Source: Oceanobacillus piezotolerans
Lineage (GTDB): Bacteria; Bacillota; Bacilli; Bacillales; Amphibacillaceae
Assembly: GCF_003665065.1 (NCBI RefSeq)
Contig: NZ_RCHR01000003.1
Span: forward strand, 248,001 to 312,000
DNA length: 64,000 nucleotides
Direction: 5' to 3'
The notes beneath the pieces are model-generated. The model ran no database searches. It was not told the origin of the DNA and saw only the letters and a list, made by a program, of their open reading frames with translations. The number at the start of each line of letters is the position of its first letter. The stretch's first letter is position 1. Below, piece after piece: positions 19,795 to 28,442 of this stretch. The position numbers and the translations under genes were made by a program.

Positions 19795-19847
19795 TTTGTG
19801 AATATATGAACATCAACCTTGCCATTTTATTTGGAAGCTGATAATAT
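19795..19847 (+). promoter_or_regulatory. Promoter and ResD-like box of sRNA copy 2
   Basis: TTTGTGAAT at 19795-19803 (exact ResD consensus), 15 bases, TTGCCA at 19819-19824, a 17-base spacer and TAATAT at 19842-19847 preceded by TGA. Confidence 0.75.
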
Positions 19848-19853
19848 AAGTTT

Positions 19854-19977
19854 GTAAGTTAATTACAAACAAAAACCCCTTTTGTTTGATCATGAAACTT
19901 TCTCCCATCCCCCTTTGTATTCTATACAAAGAACGGAAAAGGATATACGCTGCCCCGTATATCCTTTATTTTTTTGC
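19854..19977 (+). ncRNA. RsaE/RoxS-type small RNA, copy 2
   Basis: Same architecture as copy 1, starting 285 bases downstream. About 70 core bases, from the TTTGTAAG start region to TTTGTATT, are identical to copy 1. Differences are confined to the loop of the second hairpin (TCT instead of TTT) and to the linker before the terminator, which is shorter. The terminator loop is again CTGCCC. This places changes where structure and C-rich seed regions are not disturbed, as expected of a functional RNA. Confidence 0.88.
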
Positions 19978-20024
19978 CTAAAAAAGCCAGTGCTCCCAGG
20001 GAAGTAAAGTAAATTATTTGTTCT

Positions 20025-20204
20025 TTAGCGTATCCGCCTGCGATTTGTGTTTTGATTGGCAAAGGAATAGATCGTTAAATAAATAGAAATAAACAATAGT
20101 GGCAAGGTAAGATAAAGCGGAATTAATTGTAACAATCCCAGTATGTTTAAGAAAAAAGAAATGATTAACAAGATAAAAAATAAAAAAGGAATAAGCTGTT
20201 GCAT
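20025..20204 (-). CDS. Small hydrophobic membrane protein between sRNA copies 2 and 3
   Basis: 59 residues, starting QQLIPFLFFILLIISFF after the Met, with two closely spaced membrane helices and a positively charged C-terminal tail (NQNTNRRRIR), suggesting the tail stays inside the cell. ATG 20204 has AGGAG eight bases upstream. It is antisense-oriented relative to the flanking sRNAs. The size and shape would also fit a small hydrophobic toxin, but I have no sequence evidence for that. No family recognised. Confidence 0.6.
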   Translation of the reverse strand: MQQLIPFLFFILLIISFFLNILGLLQLIPLYLTLPLLFISIYLTIYSFANQNTNRRRIR

Positions 20205-20274
20205 CGACCACACTCCTAACGTCCAAGTATTACTAGGAGTGTATGAAGAAGAAGCTGTGTTTAGAATTGAACTT

Positions 20275-20327
20275 TTTGTGAATCCATGAACATTGTACTT
20301 GTCTTTTATAATAAAAACTGTTAATAT
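20275..20327 (+). promoter_or_regulatory. Promoter and ResD-like box of sRNA copy 3
   Basis: TTTGTGAAT at 20275-20283, 15 bases, TTGTCT at 20299-20304, a 17-base spacer and TAATAT at 20322-20327. Confidence 0.75.
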
Positions 20328-20333
20328 TTGTTT

Positions 20334-20456
20334 GTAAGTTAATTACAAACAAAAACCCCTTTTGTTTGATCATGAAACTTTCTCCCATCCCCCTTTGTAT
20401 TCGATACAAAGAACGGAAGAAAAAGGATATACGCTGCCCCGTATATCCTTTTTTAA
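20334..20456 (+). ncRNA. RsaE/RoxS-type small RNA, copy 3
   Basis: Third copy, 480 bases after copy 2. The core is identical to the others except TCG in the second loop and a longer linker before the terminator. The terminator T tract touches the stop codon of yjbH, which runs the other way, so this terminator may serve both. Confidence 0.88.
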
Positions 20457-21346
20457 TGCTTATATTTCCAAAAGGTTCCGTACTTCGCATGAATTCGACT
20501 GACCTTCTGTTTGAATAGTAATTTTTTCATTTCCTTCTCTGTTTTAGAAGGGGTCCAATCATATACCACTGAGATTTCTTTACTTCCGACAATCCCATTA
20601 TCCTTTATAAATGTCTCTAAGGGCGGCTTCTCTGATGGAATAGGACTCATTTGCAGAATTTCTTGTAAAATAAGTTCATATACTTCATAAGGGTAAAGAC
20701 CAGTAATCTTAACTCCTTGCTCGTCATTTGATTGATTGAAAAAGACTAAAGTTGGAGTAGATTTAATATCCATTTCCCTAGTAAGTTTAACATCGCATTG
20801 AAATGCTTTCTTAGCTGTTTCAGAGTATAAATCTTCCGCAAATTCTTCTGTATCAATCTTGGCTTCTTCTGAAATTTGCATTAATACTTCCTCATCAGAT
20901 ATGTCTAATTTATGAAGAAAAAGTTTCTCCTGCGTTTTTCTTAAAAAAGCTTTACCTGCTTTTTTCCCCTGAATTTCTGCAGCTTTAATTGCGATGGACA
21001 CGTTCCATGGATTGGCTATCGAATTTTCTAACCAGAAATCGCCATCACAACTCATACCTGTACGTCTTGCAACTCTTTCCCAATGTTCTCTTAATTTGAT
21101 GTGCTTATTAGGATCGTTAGCATCCATCGCATTTAAAAAATTGCTAACTATGATTCGTACGGTGAAGAATCTTCCATACTCTACTGATAATTTCTTTAAA
21201 AAAGGTTCTAACGACCAGCATTCTGGGCAAAGAGGATCAATAAAAACGTACATTTCTACTGGTTTTGGACTTAACTCCTTCGATGTGTACGGTTCTGAAC
21301 TGTTTGCTTTATCTGCATTCTTTAGCCCAAATTGATTCCAACTCAC
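20453..21346 (-). CDS. spxH: YjbH/SpxH, ClpXP adaptor for Spx
   Basis: 297 residues of the DsbA-like thioredoxin superfamily. The motif Cys40-Pro-Glu-Cys43 ([10 protein letters not shown]) is the expected one; YjbH uses a Cys/His-rich N-terminus to sense stress and delivers Spx to ClpXP. GTG 21346 is chosen because AGGAG lies eight bases upstream. It lies 18 bases after yjbI on the same strand, so the two form an operon. The [10 protein letters not shown] segment with the cis-Pro is also present. Confidence 0.93.
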   Translation of the reverse strand: MSWNQFGLKNADKANSSEPYTSKELSPKPVEMYVFIDPLCPECWSLEPFLKKLSVEYGRFFTVRIIVSNFLNAMDANDPNKHIKLREHWERVARRTGMSCDGDFWLENSIANPWNVSIAIKAAEIQGKKAGKAFLRKTQEKLFLHKLDISDEEVLMQISEEAKIDTEEFAEDLYSETAKKAFQCDVKLTREMDIKSTPTLVFFNQSNDEQGVKITGLYPYEVYELILQEILQMSPIPSEKPPLETFIKDNGIVGSKEISVVYDWTPSKTEKEMKKLLFKQKVSRIHAKYGTFWKYKH

Positions 21347-21364
21347 ATCGAATTCTCCTTTCCT

Positions 21365-21751
21365 TTATTCAGGTGTATTCATCATATGGTTAGCTGTTAA
21401 GGTCAATTTTTCAAACATGATTGTACGATATGGCTCCTCCAAACCTGCTTCCTCAAGTGCTTCTTTCATACAGTGAAGCCAAGCGTCTCTTCTAGTAGGT
21501 GTAATGGGAAATGGTAAATGTCTTCTTCTCATCATTGGATGGCCTCGTTCCTCTTCATAGAGCCTTGGTCCGCCAAAAAATTGAGTTAAGAATAATGTTT
21601 GTTTCCTGGCCGTTTCGGTTAAATCAGTTGGGAAAATTGGTATTAAATCCGGGTGCTTTCCAACCCTTTTATAAAAGGCGTTAACAATTTGCTCTATTGT
21701 TTCAAAGCCACCAATGGCCTCGTAGATGGTTCCATGTTTATTTTCGATCAT
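21365..21751 (-). CDS. yjbI: YjbI, group II truncated hemoglobin
   Basis: 128 residues of the truncated HbO type. Conserved segments are IFPTDLTETARKQTLFLTQFF, the GGPRLYEEERGHPMMRRRHLPF stretch holding the proximal His, and AWLHCMKEAL with the Trp. It binds oxygen or protects against oxidative and nitrosative stress. ATG 21751 has AAGGAG six bases upstream; ATG 21754 is too close. It is the first gene of the yjbI-yjbH unit. Its pairing with an NO-responsive sRNA locus fits a respiration-stress theme. Confidence 0.95.
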   Translation of the reverse strand: MIENKHGTIYEAIGGFETIEQIVNAFYKRVGKHPDLIPIFPTDLTETARKQTLFLTQFFGGPRLYEEERGHPMMRRRHLPFPITPTRRDAWLHCMKEALEEAGLEEPYRTIMFEKLTLTANHMMNTPE

Positions 21752-21856
21752 CATACTCTCCTTGCAGATTTTGTATATATTTTAGCAAGGAAAGGGAGAG
21801 AAGGGCAACCAATCTGATTTACTACAAAAATGAGCCATGACCTATTTTGCGGTTGT

Positions 21857-21925
21857 GGAGCTCTCCATGTGGGGCTAACACGTCGGTATGATTTATAAAC
21901 CCACAGGGAGAAGTTCACTTTAGTA
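21857..21925. repeat. Dispersed repeat fragment
   Basis: A stretch with ATGTGGGGCT...AACCCACAGGGAGAAGTTCACTT resembles the right ends of the repeats at 26.1, 29.0, 33.3, 52.1 and 55.8 kb. Divergent copy, low certainty. Its right edge overlaps the end of yjbK. Confidence 0.4.
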
Positions 21926-22487
21926 GAGAACGGTAAAATCTTTCAATTTTATTTGGTGTCTCTTTTCTTTCAATTTGAAAGGTATCCAGAATTTGTTGGA
22001 AAGTATAAATGCCATCATCTTTATTATTTGCTTCCAGCTCTAATTCATAATCTGATTCATTATTATATATACTATAGTCCAAAACAAGTAATGTCCCATG
22101 ATAGGGGATTTCTCTTCGGATAGTCGTTAATTCTCCAAGGAAACGAAGTTCTTTTTCAACAATTCCCAGATTGGTTAATTGTTTGGAGATGGTTGCCTTT
22201 GGAACAAATTCATTATTTCTCCATTTGTAAGCTTCCTCTTTTGTTATTTGTTCATGGGTCTCTAGTAGACCTAACATATGAGGCTCCTTAAGTGTAAGGT
22301 AATAGTTGCCTTCTTTTTCACGAATCCTTAATGCACTACCTTTGGATTTTAAAGAGAAATCATCTGTCTCGAAATAGTAATTCGTTTGCTTGATTCCATC
22401 CATAGGGAAGGGCAACTGACTTAACAATAAGTCAAATTCTTTTTTAGTTAACAAGTTTTTAAATTCAATTTCTATCTCTTGTGTCAT
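21915..22487 (-). CDS. yjbK: YjbK, CYTH-domain triphosphatase
   Basis: 190 residues covering one CYTH domain. The signature ExExK is near the start (QEIEIEFKNLL), followed by an LRIREK and a YLTLKEP strand, and late acidic strands (ELELEANN). CYTH proteins hydrolyse inorganic triphosphate or thiamine triphosphate using a metal-filled tunnel. AGGAGG precedes ATG 22487. It is divergent from yjbM, as part of the conserved yjb block. Confidence 0.93.
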   Translation of the reverse strand: MTQEIEIEFKNLLTKKEFDLLLSQLPFPMDGIKQTNYYFETDDFSLKSKGSALRIREKEGNYYLTLKEPHMLGLLETHEQITKEEAYKWRNNEFVPKATISKQLTNLGIVEKELRFLGELTTIRREIPYHGTLLVLDYSIYNNESDYELELEANNKDDGIYTFQQILDTFQIERKETPNKIERFYRSLLK

Positions 22488-22770
22488 GTTCCAAACCTCC
22501 TTTACGGTAGTATTAGGAATGTATAGTAAAACATAGGGGATTACCCAATGTAAAGCAATGCCTGTCTTCTTGTTGAGAATAGTTAAAAAATTACCTAGTT
22601 AACTTCTCAACTATAAAACCATCCTATAAAGAAAGATGCGATTTTTTTTCAATTAATCCTTCTATTATTATTGATTATGGCCAATTCCTTATTATTATGC
22701 AAAGAATTGAATCAGACGCTAGTATGTTAAAATAATTTAGGCTATAATTTTGTTGTAGGAGTGTGTTGTT

Positions 22771-23379
22771 ATGAATTGGGAACCTATGCTTGCTCCTTAT
22801 AAACAAGCAGTGGAAGAACTAAAAGTAAAATTAAAAGGAACACGGACTCAGTTTGAACACCAGAGTAGCCACTCTCCCATTGAATTTGTCACTGGAAGAG
22901 TAAAACCGATTCCAAGTATATTAGAAAAAGCGAAGACAAGAAATATTCCTCTGGATAATATTGAAAAAGAGATTTATGATATTGCTGGAATTCGTGTAGT
23001 ATGCCAGTTTGTAGATGATATTTACACGATCGTTAAGATGCTTCGTGGTAGGAATGACTTTACAATAGTAGAGGAAAAGGACTATATTACAAGAAAAAAA
23101 GAGAGTGGCTATCGTTCATACCACTTAATTATAGAGTATCCAGTCGAAATGATTCAAGAGAAAAAATTGGTATTAGCGGAGATACAAATCCGTACACTGG
23201 CTATGAATTTCTGGGCTACGAATGAGCATTCATTGAATTATAAATATGCTGGAGAAATCCCGGTCGAGGTAAAAGAAAGATTACAGCGCGCTGCGGAAGC
23301 GGCATTTAAATTAGATGAAGAAATGTCAAAAATAAAGCATGAAATTCAAGAGGCGCAACGAGCATTTCGTCGCAAATAG
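22771..23379 (+). CDS. relQ: YjbM (RelQ/SasB), small GTP pyrophosphokinase
   Basis: 202 residues, one synthetase domain without a hydrolase. It makes (p)ppGpp from ATP and GDP or GTP. Motifs include DIAGIRVVCQFVDDIY, ESGYRSYHLI and AEIQIRTLAMNFWATNEHSLNYK. TAGGAG precedes ATG 22771. It is followed 45 bases later by the NAD kinase and then the pseudouridine synthase, the conserved three-gene operon. Confidence 0.96.
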   Translation: MNWEPMLAPYKQAVEELKVKLKGTRTQFEHQSSHSPIEFVTGRVKPIPSILEKAKTRNIPLDNIEKEIYDIAGIRVVCQFVDDIYTIVKMLRGRNDFTIVEEKDYITRKKESGYRSYHLIIEYPVEMIQEKKLVLAEIQIRTLAMNFWATNEHSLNYKYAGEIPVEVKERLQRAAEAAFKLDEEMSKIKHEIQEAQRAFRRK

Positions 23380-23424
23380 GAAAAATGAAAGGCCTTAAAC
23401 TTGGTTAGAGATTAGGAGGATACA

Positions 23425-24234
23425 ATGAAATTTAAAATTGTTTCCAGAGGGGATAATCGATCTGAAAAAATAAAAGCAACGATGAAGCAATACTTAACCG
23501 AATTTGATTTGGAATATAATAGGGAAGAACCAGATCTCGTTATTTCAGTTGGGGGAGATGGCACCTTTCTCGAGGCTTTTCATCGCTATGTTCATCGCTT
23601 AGATAAAACAGCATTCATTGGTGTGCATACAGGACATCTAGGTTTTTATGCGGATTATACACCAGAAGAACTAGAGAAGTTAATTATTGAAATTGCAAAA
23701 ACACCATATCAAATTGTTGAATATCCGTTATTAGAGGTCATAATCCGAGATAAAAGCGGCAAAAAGGAAGACCGTTTGCTTGCGTTAAATGAAGCAATGA
23801 TTAAGACAGCAGAAGGATCTGTAGTTTTTGATGTTAAAATAAAAGGAGAGCACTTTGAAACCTTTAGAGGAGACGGTATATGTATTTCAACACCTTCTGG
23901 CAGTACTGCCTATAATAAGGCGCTTGGAGGGGCAATTATCCATCCATCGATTGAAACGATACAATTAACAGAAATGGCATCTATTAATAATCGAATATTT
24001 CGTACAATAGGTTCTCCGTTGATTTTACCGAAACACCATACATGCTTACTCGAGCCAATCAAGGAAAAGAGCTTTATTATTGCTATCGATCACTTTAGTC
24101 GAACTTATAATAATGTAAAGTCCATTCAATGTCGGGTAGCGAAAGAAAGAATTCGCTTTGCGAGATTTCGCCAATTTCCTTTTTGGAATAGGGTGAGGGA
24201 TTCGTTTGTTGCTGAGGATAATAATAATTTGTAG
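23425..24234 (+). CDS. nadK: NAD kinase
   Basis: 269 residues. It phosphorylates NAD to NADP. The GGDGT motif is at residues 43-47 ([12 protein letters not shown]), the NE motif follows (LNEAMIKTA), and the [16 protein letters not shown] segment is complete. AGGAGG precedes ATG 23425. It lies between relQ and yjbO, an order conserved in Bacilli. Confidence 0.97.
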   Translation: MKFKIVSRGDNRSEKIKATMKQYLTEFDLEYNREEPDLVISVGGDGTFLEAFHRYVHRLDKTAFIGVHTGHLGFYADYTPEELEKLIIEIAKTPYQIVEYPLLEVIIRDKSGKKEDRLLALNEAMIKTAEGSVVFDVKIKGEHFETFRGDGICISTPSGSTAYNKALGGAIIHPSIETIQLTEMASINNRIFRTIGSPLILPKHHTCLLEPIKEKSFIIAIDHFSRTYNNVKSIQCRVAKERIRFARFRQFPFWNRVRDSFVAEDNNNL

Positions 24235-24249
24235 TGAGGATTTTATAAT

Positions 24250-25137
24250 ATGAAGTGGGTCATTAGCCAAGAGCATCACAAGATGCTTGTTCGTGATTAC
24301 CTAAAGGACGTTGGGCGCTTTTCCAGAAGAATATTAATCGATGTTAAGAAGAATGGGAAGATTCTGGTTAATGGGCTGGAAAGAACGGTAAGGCATGTTC
24401 TGCTAGAAGGAGACCAGCTACAAGTTGTATTTCCACCTGAAACTATCGGAACATATATGAAAAAGGAAAACATACCCCTAAATATTGTATATGAGGACGA
24501 AGCTGTGGTGGTTATCGATAAACCTGCAGGAATTCCGACTATTCCCTCTTTGCATCATCCAGCAGCTTCACTAGCAAATGGACTTCTGGCATATTATGAA
24601 AAAATGGACATCCCGTATACAGTTCATGTCGTAACAAGATTGGATAGGGATACATCAGGGCTGGTGCTTATTGCGAAACATCGCTACAGTCATTCTTTAT
24701 TAGCTGCCTCACAGAAATCGGGAAAAATCAAACGCAAGTACCAAGCAATCGTAGAGGGAATACCAGCAGAGAAAGAAGGAAAGATTGATGCCCCTATAGG
24801 TCGGAAAAAAGACTCAATCATTGAAAGAATGGTTTTAGAAACAGGAAAGCCTGCACTTACACATTATAGGAGGCTAAACACTTATACTTCTCATTCCCTG
24901 CTGGATATTCAGCTTGAGACAGGAAGAACGCACCAAATCCGTGTTCATTTCGCTTATCTGCATCATCCATTAGCTGGAGATGATTTGTATGGAGGCCAAA
25001 CCAACATAATCAATCGACAAGCTTTACATTGTTATGAGCTTACATTTGAGCATCCTTTTAGTCATGAAATGATACAAATAACATCTAATCTTCCAGATGA
25101 TATGCTTTCCGCACTTAAAAGGATAGAAAAGGACTAA
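24250..25137 (+). CDS. yjbO: YjbO, RluD-family pseudouridine synthase
   Basis: 295 residues. An N-terminal S4-like segment ([22 protein letters not shown]...ILVNG) is followed by the RluA/RluD catalytic domain with the catalytic Asp in [16 protein letters not shown] and the RTHQIRVHF motif. It modifies uridine in rRNA or tRNA; the exact site is unknown. It starts 16 bases after nadK and its last four bases overlap prpE, which is convergent. Confidence 0.95.
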   Translation: MKWVISQEHHKMLVRDYLKDVGRFSRRILIDVKKNGKILVNGLERTVRHVLLEGDQLQVVFPPETIGTYMKKENIPLNIVYEDEAVVVIDKPAGIPTIPSLHHPAASLANGLLAYYEKMDIPYTVHVVTRLDRDTSGLVLIAKHRYSHSLLAASQKSGKIKRKYQAIVEGIPAEKEGKIDAPIGRKKDSIIERMVLETGKPALTHYRRLNTYTSHSLLDIQLETGRTHQIRVHFAYLHHPLAGDDLYGGQTNIINRQALHCYELTFEHPFSHEMIQITSNLPDDMLSALKRIEKD

Positions 25138-25874
25138 TCCAAGTTTCTAAATTTCTCTTCAACAAATTCTTGTAAAGAGGGAACGGAAACGGTCTCTTCT
25201 TCAGGCAATCGAAAAGCCGTTAACTTGTTGCCGAATACACATCCGGTATCAATGTTAATGGTTTTATTTTTTATTCTTGGTTCCAATACTGGAGTATGTC
25301 CATAGATAATCCATTTATTACCTTGGTAAGATTTGGCCCAATCTCTGCGAATCGGGCGACCGTCTGAGTGAGACTCGCCAGTTATATCACCATATAATAC
25401 AAATGTCTGAACCCTTTTACCTGTTTGTCCAATCAAATCCTCTTTTATTCCTGCGTGCGCTACTACCGCGTTTTGTTCTTTAATTTCGAGATATAGTGGG
25501 GCTTGTTCATAAAGTATTTTAAACTGTTTTTTTATCTCGGTTTGCTCCTTCCCATTCCTTGCTTCAAATTCTGCAACTGTTGTTTCAAGTCCATGTTTAA
25601 GTTGGACTTTATTGCCTAAAAAGAAGCGGTACAGTTTGTTGCAGTGATTTCCAGGAACGTATTTCGCTATTTTGTTTTTTACAACCATTGTATAAACTAA
25701 TTGCAAGACAGCGATAGAAGCAGGACCCCTGTCTGTTATGTCACCGACAAATACAGGAATTCTTCCATCTGGATGTATAAAAATATTATCCTTTTCCTTA
25801 TACCCCAAAACCATAAATAAGTGCTTGAGTTCTTCAAAGCAACCATGTACATCCCCAATTACATCAATCTTCAT
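25134..25874 (-). CDS. prpE: PrpE, bis(5'-nucleosyl)-tetraphosphatase/phosphatase
   Basis: 246 residues of the calcineurin-like phosphoprotein phosphatase family. Metal-binding motifs are [22 protein letters not shown] and YVPGNHCNK, with later VVAHAGI and YGHTPVL. In B. subtilis PrpE is an Ap4A hydrolase and acts on spore germination. GAGGTG precedes ATG 25874. It overlaps yjbO by four bases tail to tail. Confidence 0.95.
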   Translation of the reverse strand: MKIDVIGDVHGCFEELKHLFMVLGYKEKDNIFIHPDGRIPVFVGDITDRGPASIAVLQLVYTMVVKNKIAKYVPGNHCNKLYRFFLGNKVQLKHGLETTVAEFEARNGKEQTEIKKQFKILYEQAPLYLEIKEQNAVVAHAGIKEDLIGQTGKRVQTFVLYGDITGESHSDGRPIRRDWAKSYQGNKWIIYGHTPVLEPRIKNKTINIDTGCVFGNKLTAFRLPEEETVSVPSLQEFVEEKFRNLD

Positions 25875-26119
25875 TTATAGCACCTCTTTTTTTTTGTTAT
25901 CACTAGGCAACTACATGCAGATATATTAGCGTTTGTTTATATTATAATATGAATGGTAAAATGAAACATCGATCTGCTTTTGTTTTACGATTAATAGTAC
26001 GTGCTGCTTTAATCACTAGCAGGTTCATCTAAGTTTATATGCTATCCACATTGTATCCTATAATTGTCTTTTTATCGCAGTAAGTCGGCTATAAGACCAT
26101 TTACGTGGAGAATACAAAA
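25875..26119. other. Intergenic region between prpE and mgtE, first part
   Basis: AT-rich, no gene. It should hold the prpE promoter (minus) and the mgtE promoter (plus). No M-box magnesium riboswitch core is seen here or in the repeat that follows. Confidence 0.5.
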
Positions 26120-26312
26120 AATGTAAGTGGGGGAGTAATTCTTATCGAACGCCCAATTCGGTCGGCCTACAAGATGGAGGTCACAAAGATGTTACCACAA
26201 AAGGCTTCCGTCGGGGAGTCCAAGGACGTAGCGGGTATAGTCTTTGTACCTTGCCGGTGAGAGATGTAAGGAACTCCCAACTAGGTGAAGTTTCACTTTG
26301 TCGTTTCATAAA
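26120..26312. repeat. Dispersed repeat element in the mgtE leader
   Basis: Opens with GTAAGTGGGGGAGTAATT and closes with AACTCCCAACTAGGTGAAG followed by TTTCACTT, so its ends can pair (GGGAGT/AACTCCC). The opening is almost identical to the element at 55.8 kb and the close resembles those at 29.0, 33.3 and 52.2 kb. The middle is G-rich and noncoding. It lies in the 5' leader of mgtE. Confidence 0.6.
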
Positions 26313-26369
26313 AGAGAAGAAGGGGAAAACAATAAAACTGAAGGTCCATACGAGAAAGGAAGTTATCAT

Positions 26370-27752
26370 ATGGAAGAAACCAATGCAAATTATGAAGAGC
26401 AATATGAAGAAAAGTATAAAGAATATTCAGAAAATGTATTGACTACATTAAATAATAAAGATATGGATGAATTCAGAGAAGTATTTCTAGAAATGCATCC
26501 ATACGATCAAGCAATGTTTTTTAACGAACAATCGAAAGAAAATCGTATGCTTATCTATGCTTACTTAGCTCCAAATGAGCTTGCAGACGTTATGATAAAT
26601 ATTGAACTAGAGGAAACAAAAGGATTTTTTATGGAAATGGATCCTAGATTTGCTGCAATGGTCTTTTCGCAAATGCCTGCCGATGATGCAGTTGATACAT
26701 TAAATCAGCTAGATAAAGATGCAGTTGTAAGTTTTTTAACCATAATGGATAAAGATGCTGCTAATGAGATAAAACACTTGCTGCATTATGAAGAAAAAAC
26801 CGCCGGTAGTATTATGACTACCGAATATGTAGCGATATTAAAATCGCAAACAGTAAATGAGGCACTGCTTCATTTAAAGCAAAAAGCCCAAGAAGCTGAA
26901 ACCATATATTATTTATATGTACTTGATGATGACAAACGCTTAGTTGGTGTTGTTTCTCTACGTGACCTAATTATTTCTTCTGATTCTACACTTATCGGTG
27001 AAATAATGAGTGAGAATATTGTAGCTGTATCTGTTGCGAGAGACCAAGAGGAAATCGCCCAAATGTTTCGGGACTATGATTTCTTAGCACTCCCAGTTGT
27101 AGACTTTCAAGATCACCTTTTAGGGATTATCACAGTTGACGATATTTTAGATGTAATGGAAGAAGAGGCAAGTGAGGATTATTCAAAACTAGCCGGGATA
27201 TCTGAAACAGACCGCCCGAATGATAATGCCTTCTCTGCTGCTAAAAAGCGATTGCCTTGGTTAGTTATCCTTTTATTTATGGGAATGTTCACAGCCAGTT
27301 TAATTGGTCAGTTCGAACAGACTCTAGATCAAGTAGCTGTACTAGCTATTTTTATCCCTTTAATCGCTGGAATGGCAGGGAATTCTGGAACACAAGCACT
27401 AGCCGTTGCTGTCCGTGGTCTAGCAACCGGAGACTACGAGAATACAGGGAAAATCAAATTAATATTCAGGGAAACAGCAACAGGGTTTATTACAGGTACC
27501 GTCTGTGGCATTGTCATTTCCTTTGTCATTTTCTTCTGGAAAGACGATCTTTTCCTCGGAATTCTTGTCGGTGTTTCCATTATGGCTTCTATTGTGGTTG
27601 CGACTATAGCAGGTTCTCTTGTTCCAATGATTATGGATCGCTTTAACATTGACCCAGCAGTAGCCTCGGGTCCATTTATCACTACTATCAATGACATTAT
27701 ATCTGTTCTTATCTATTTTGGCTTAGCTACTACGTTTATGGCCTATTTATGA
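26370..27752 (+). CDS. mgtE: MgtE magnesium transporter
   Basis: 460 residues: an N-terminal superhelical MgtE domain (residues about 20-130), two CBS domains (about 135-255; VNEALLHLK and MSENIVAVSVARDQEEIAQMF), a plug helix and five membrane helices with the pore motif GMAGNSGTQALAVAVRG. It imports magnesium and is gated by magnesium bound to the cytosolic domain. ATG 26370 has AAAGGAAG seven bases upstream; the longer frame from 26298 lies in the repeat. No M-box was found in the leader. Confidence 0.93.
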   Translation: MEETNANYEEQYEEKYKEYSENVLTTLNNKDMDEFREVFLEMHPYDQAMFFNEQSKENRMLIYAYLAPNELADVMINIELEETKGFFMEMDPRFAAMVFSQMPADDAVDTLNQLDKDAVVSFLTIMDKDAANEIKHLLHYEEKTAGSIMTTEYVAILKSQTVNEALLHLKQKAQEAETIYYLYVLDDDKRLVGVVSLRDLIISSDSTLIGEIMSENIVAVSVARDQEEIAQMFRDYDFLALPVVDFQDHLLGIITVDDILDVMEEEASEDYSKLAGISETDRPNDNAFSAAKKRLPWLVILLFMGMFTASLIGQFEQTLDQVAVLAIFIPLIAGMAGNSGTQALAVAVRGLATGDYENTGKIKLIFRETATGFITGTVCGIVISFVIFFWKDDLFLGILVGVSIMASIVVATIAGSLVPMIMDRFNIDPAVASGPFITTINDIISVLIYFGLATTFMAYL

Positions 27753-27756
27753 ATCG

Positions 27757-27786
27757 CACATCTTCCCCATGGGAAGGTGTTTTTTA
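27757..27786 (+). terminator. Terminator of mgtE
   Basis: CACATCTTCCCC and GGGAAGGTGT arms around the ATG loop with six T. Confidence 0.85.
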
Positions 27787-27839
27787 TTACAGCCTAGGAA
27801 ATTATAAAATGAACGACCTGTGGATATTCCTTATCATGA

Positions 27840-28345
27840 AGAAAAGCCCCGTCCGGCTCCAGCGCTAAAGCTAAGCAGATCTTTTGGTGGGACGAGCATT
27901 GCGCAGTCCCAAACTTCACGCTCCTCCACTACGATAACGTTCAACTTAGTTGAACTTCCTTAATTAAGTCATAGGGTGCGCCGACTAAAACTGGCTTCCG
28001 CCAACGTCGGCGTACCCCATAAAGGGGCATGTTTCCTTTATCTCAATGCGGGTAAGAGAAGTTCGACTAAGAACGCCATATCACGTGGCAGATCTTCTCG
28101 ATGGGACGAGTAATCGCAGTCCCAACGTCGATTCACCCCACGTCCTTGAAAAAGAAAGCCACTTTTTCTGCGTGCGATGTTTCGCTGCCGAAGCGTTCCT
28201 TGTCCTGTGGGGCGCAGTTTGTACGTTGCTACGACGCACAGGACGTGCTAGTACAAACGCTTTTTGATGGGACGAGTAACCGCAGTCCCAGGCGTTGCGA
28301 CAGGACGTCACGTTTTTAGCCTGTAAGGGCGCTTGCGCCTTTGTT
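27840..28345. repeat. GC-rich repeat block with three GGGACGAG hairpins
   Basis: Markedly more GC-rich than its neighbours. The motif GGGACGAGTAAYCGCAGTCCC or a close variant occurs near 27890, 28102 and 28269, each forming a GGGAC/GTCCC stem. Between 28202 and 28258 two 8-bp inverted repeats interleave (GTCCTGTG with CACAGGAC, GTTTGTAC with GTACAAAC). Open frames here are chance. It fills the gap between mgtE and cotO. Confidence 0.75.
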
Positions 28346-28442
28346 CCAGCCAGTTTTCCAACAAAGAAGTAGGCATTTGCACATCCAAAAAGTGTCCTAC
28401 ATATACTAGGATAGTAAATGGTACTACAAAGGAGAGAGAGAC

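Noticed and set aside
26298..26369. 24-codon N-terminal extension of MgtE
   Set aside because: It lies in the dispersed repeat and lacks a ribosome site; ATG 26370 has AAAGGAAG.
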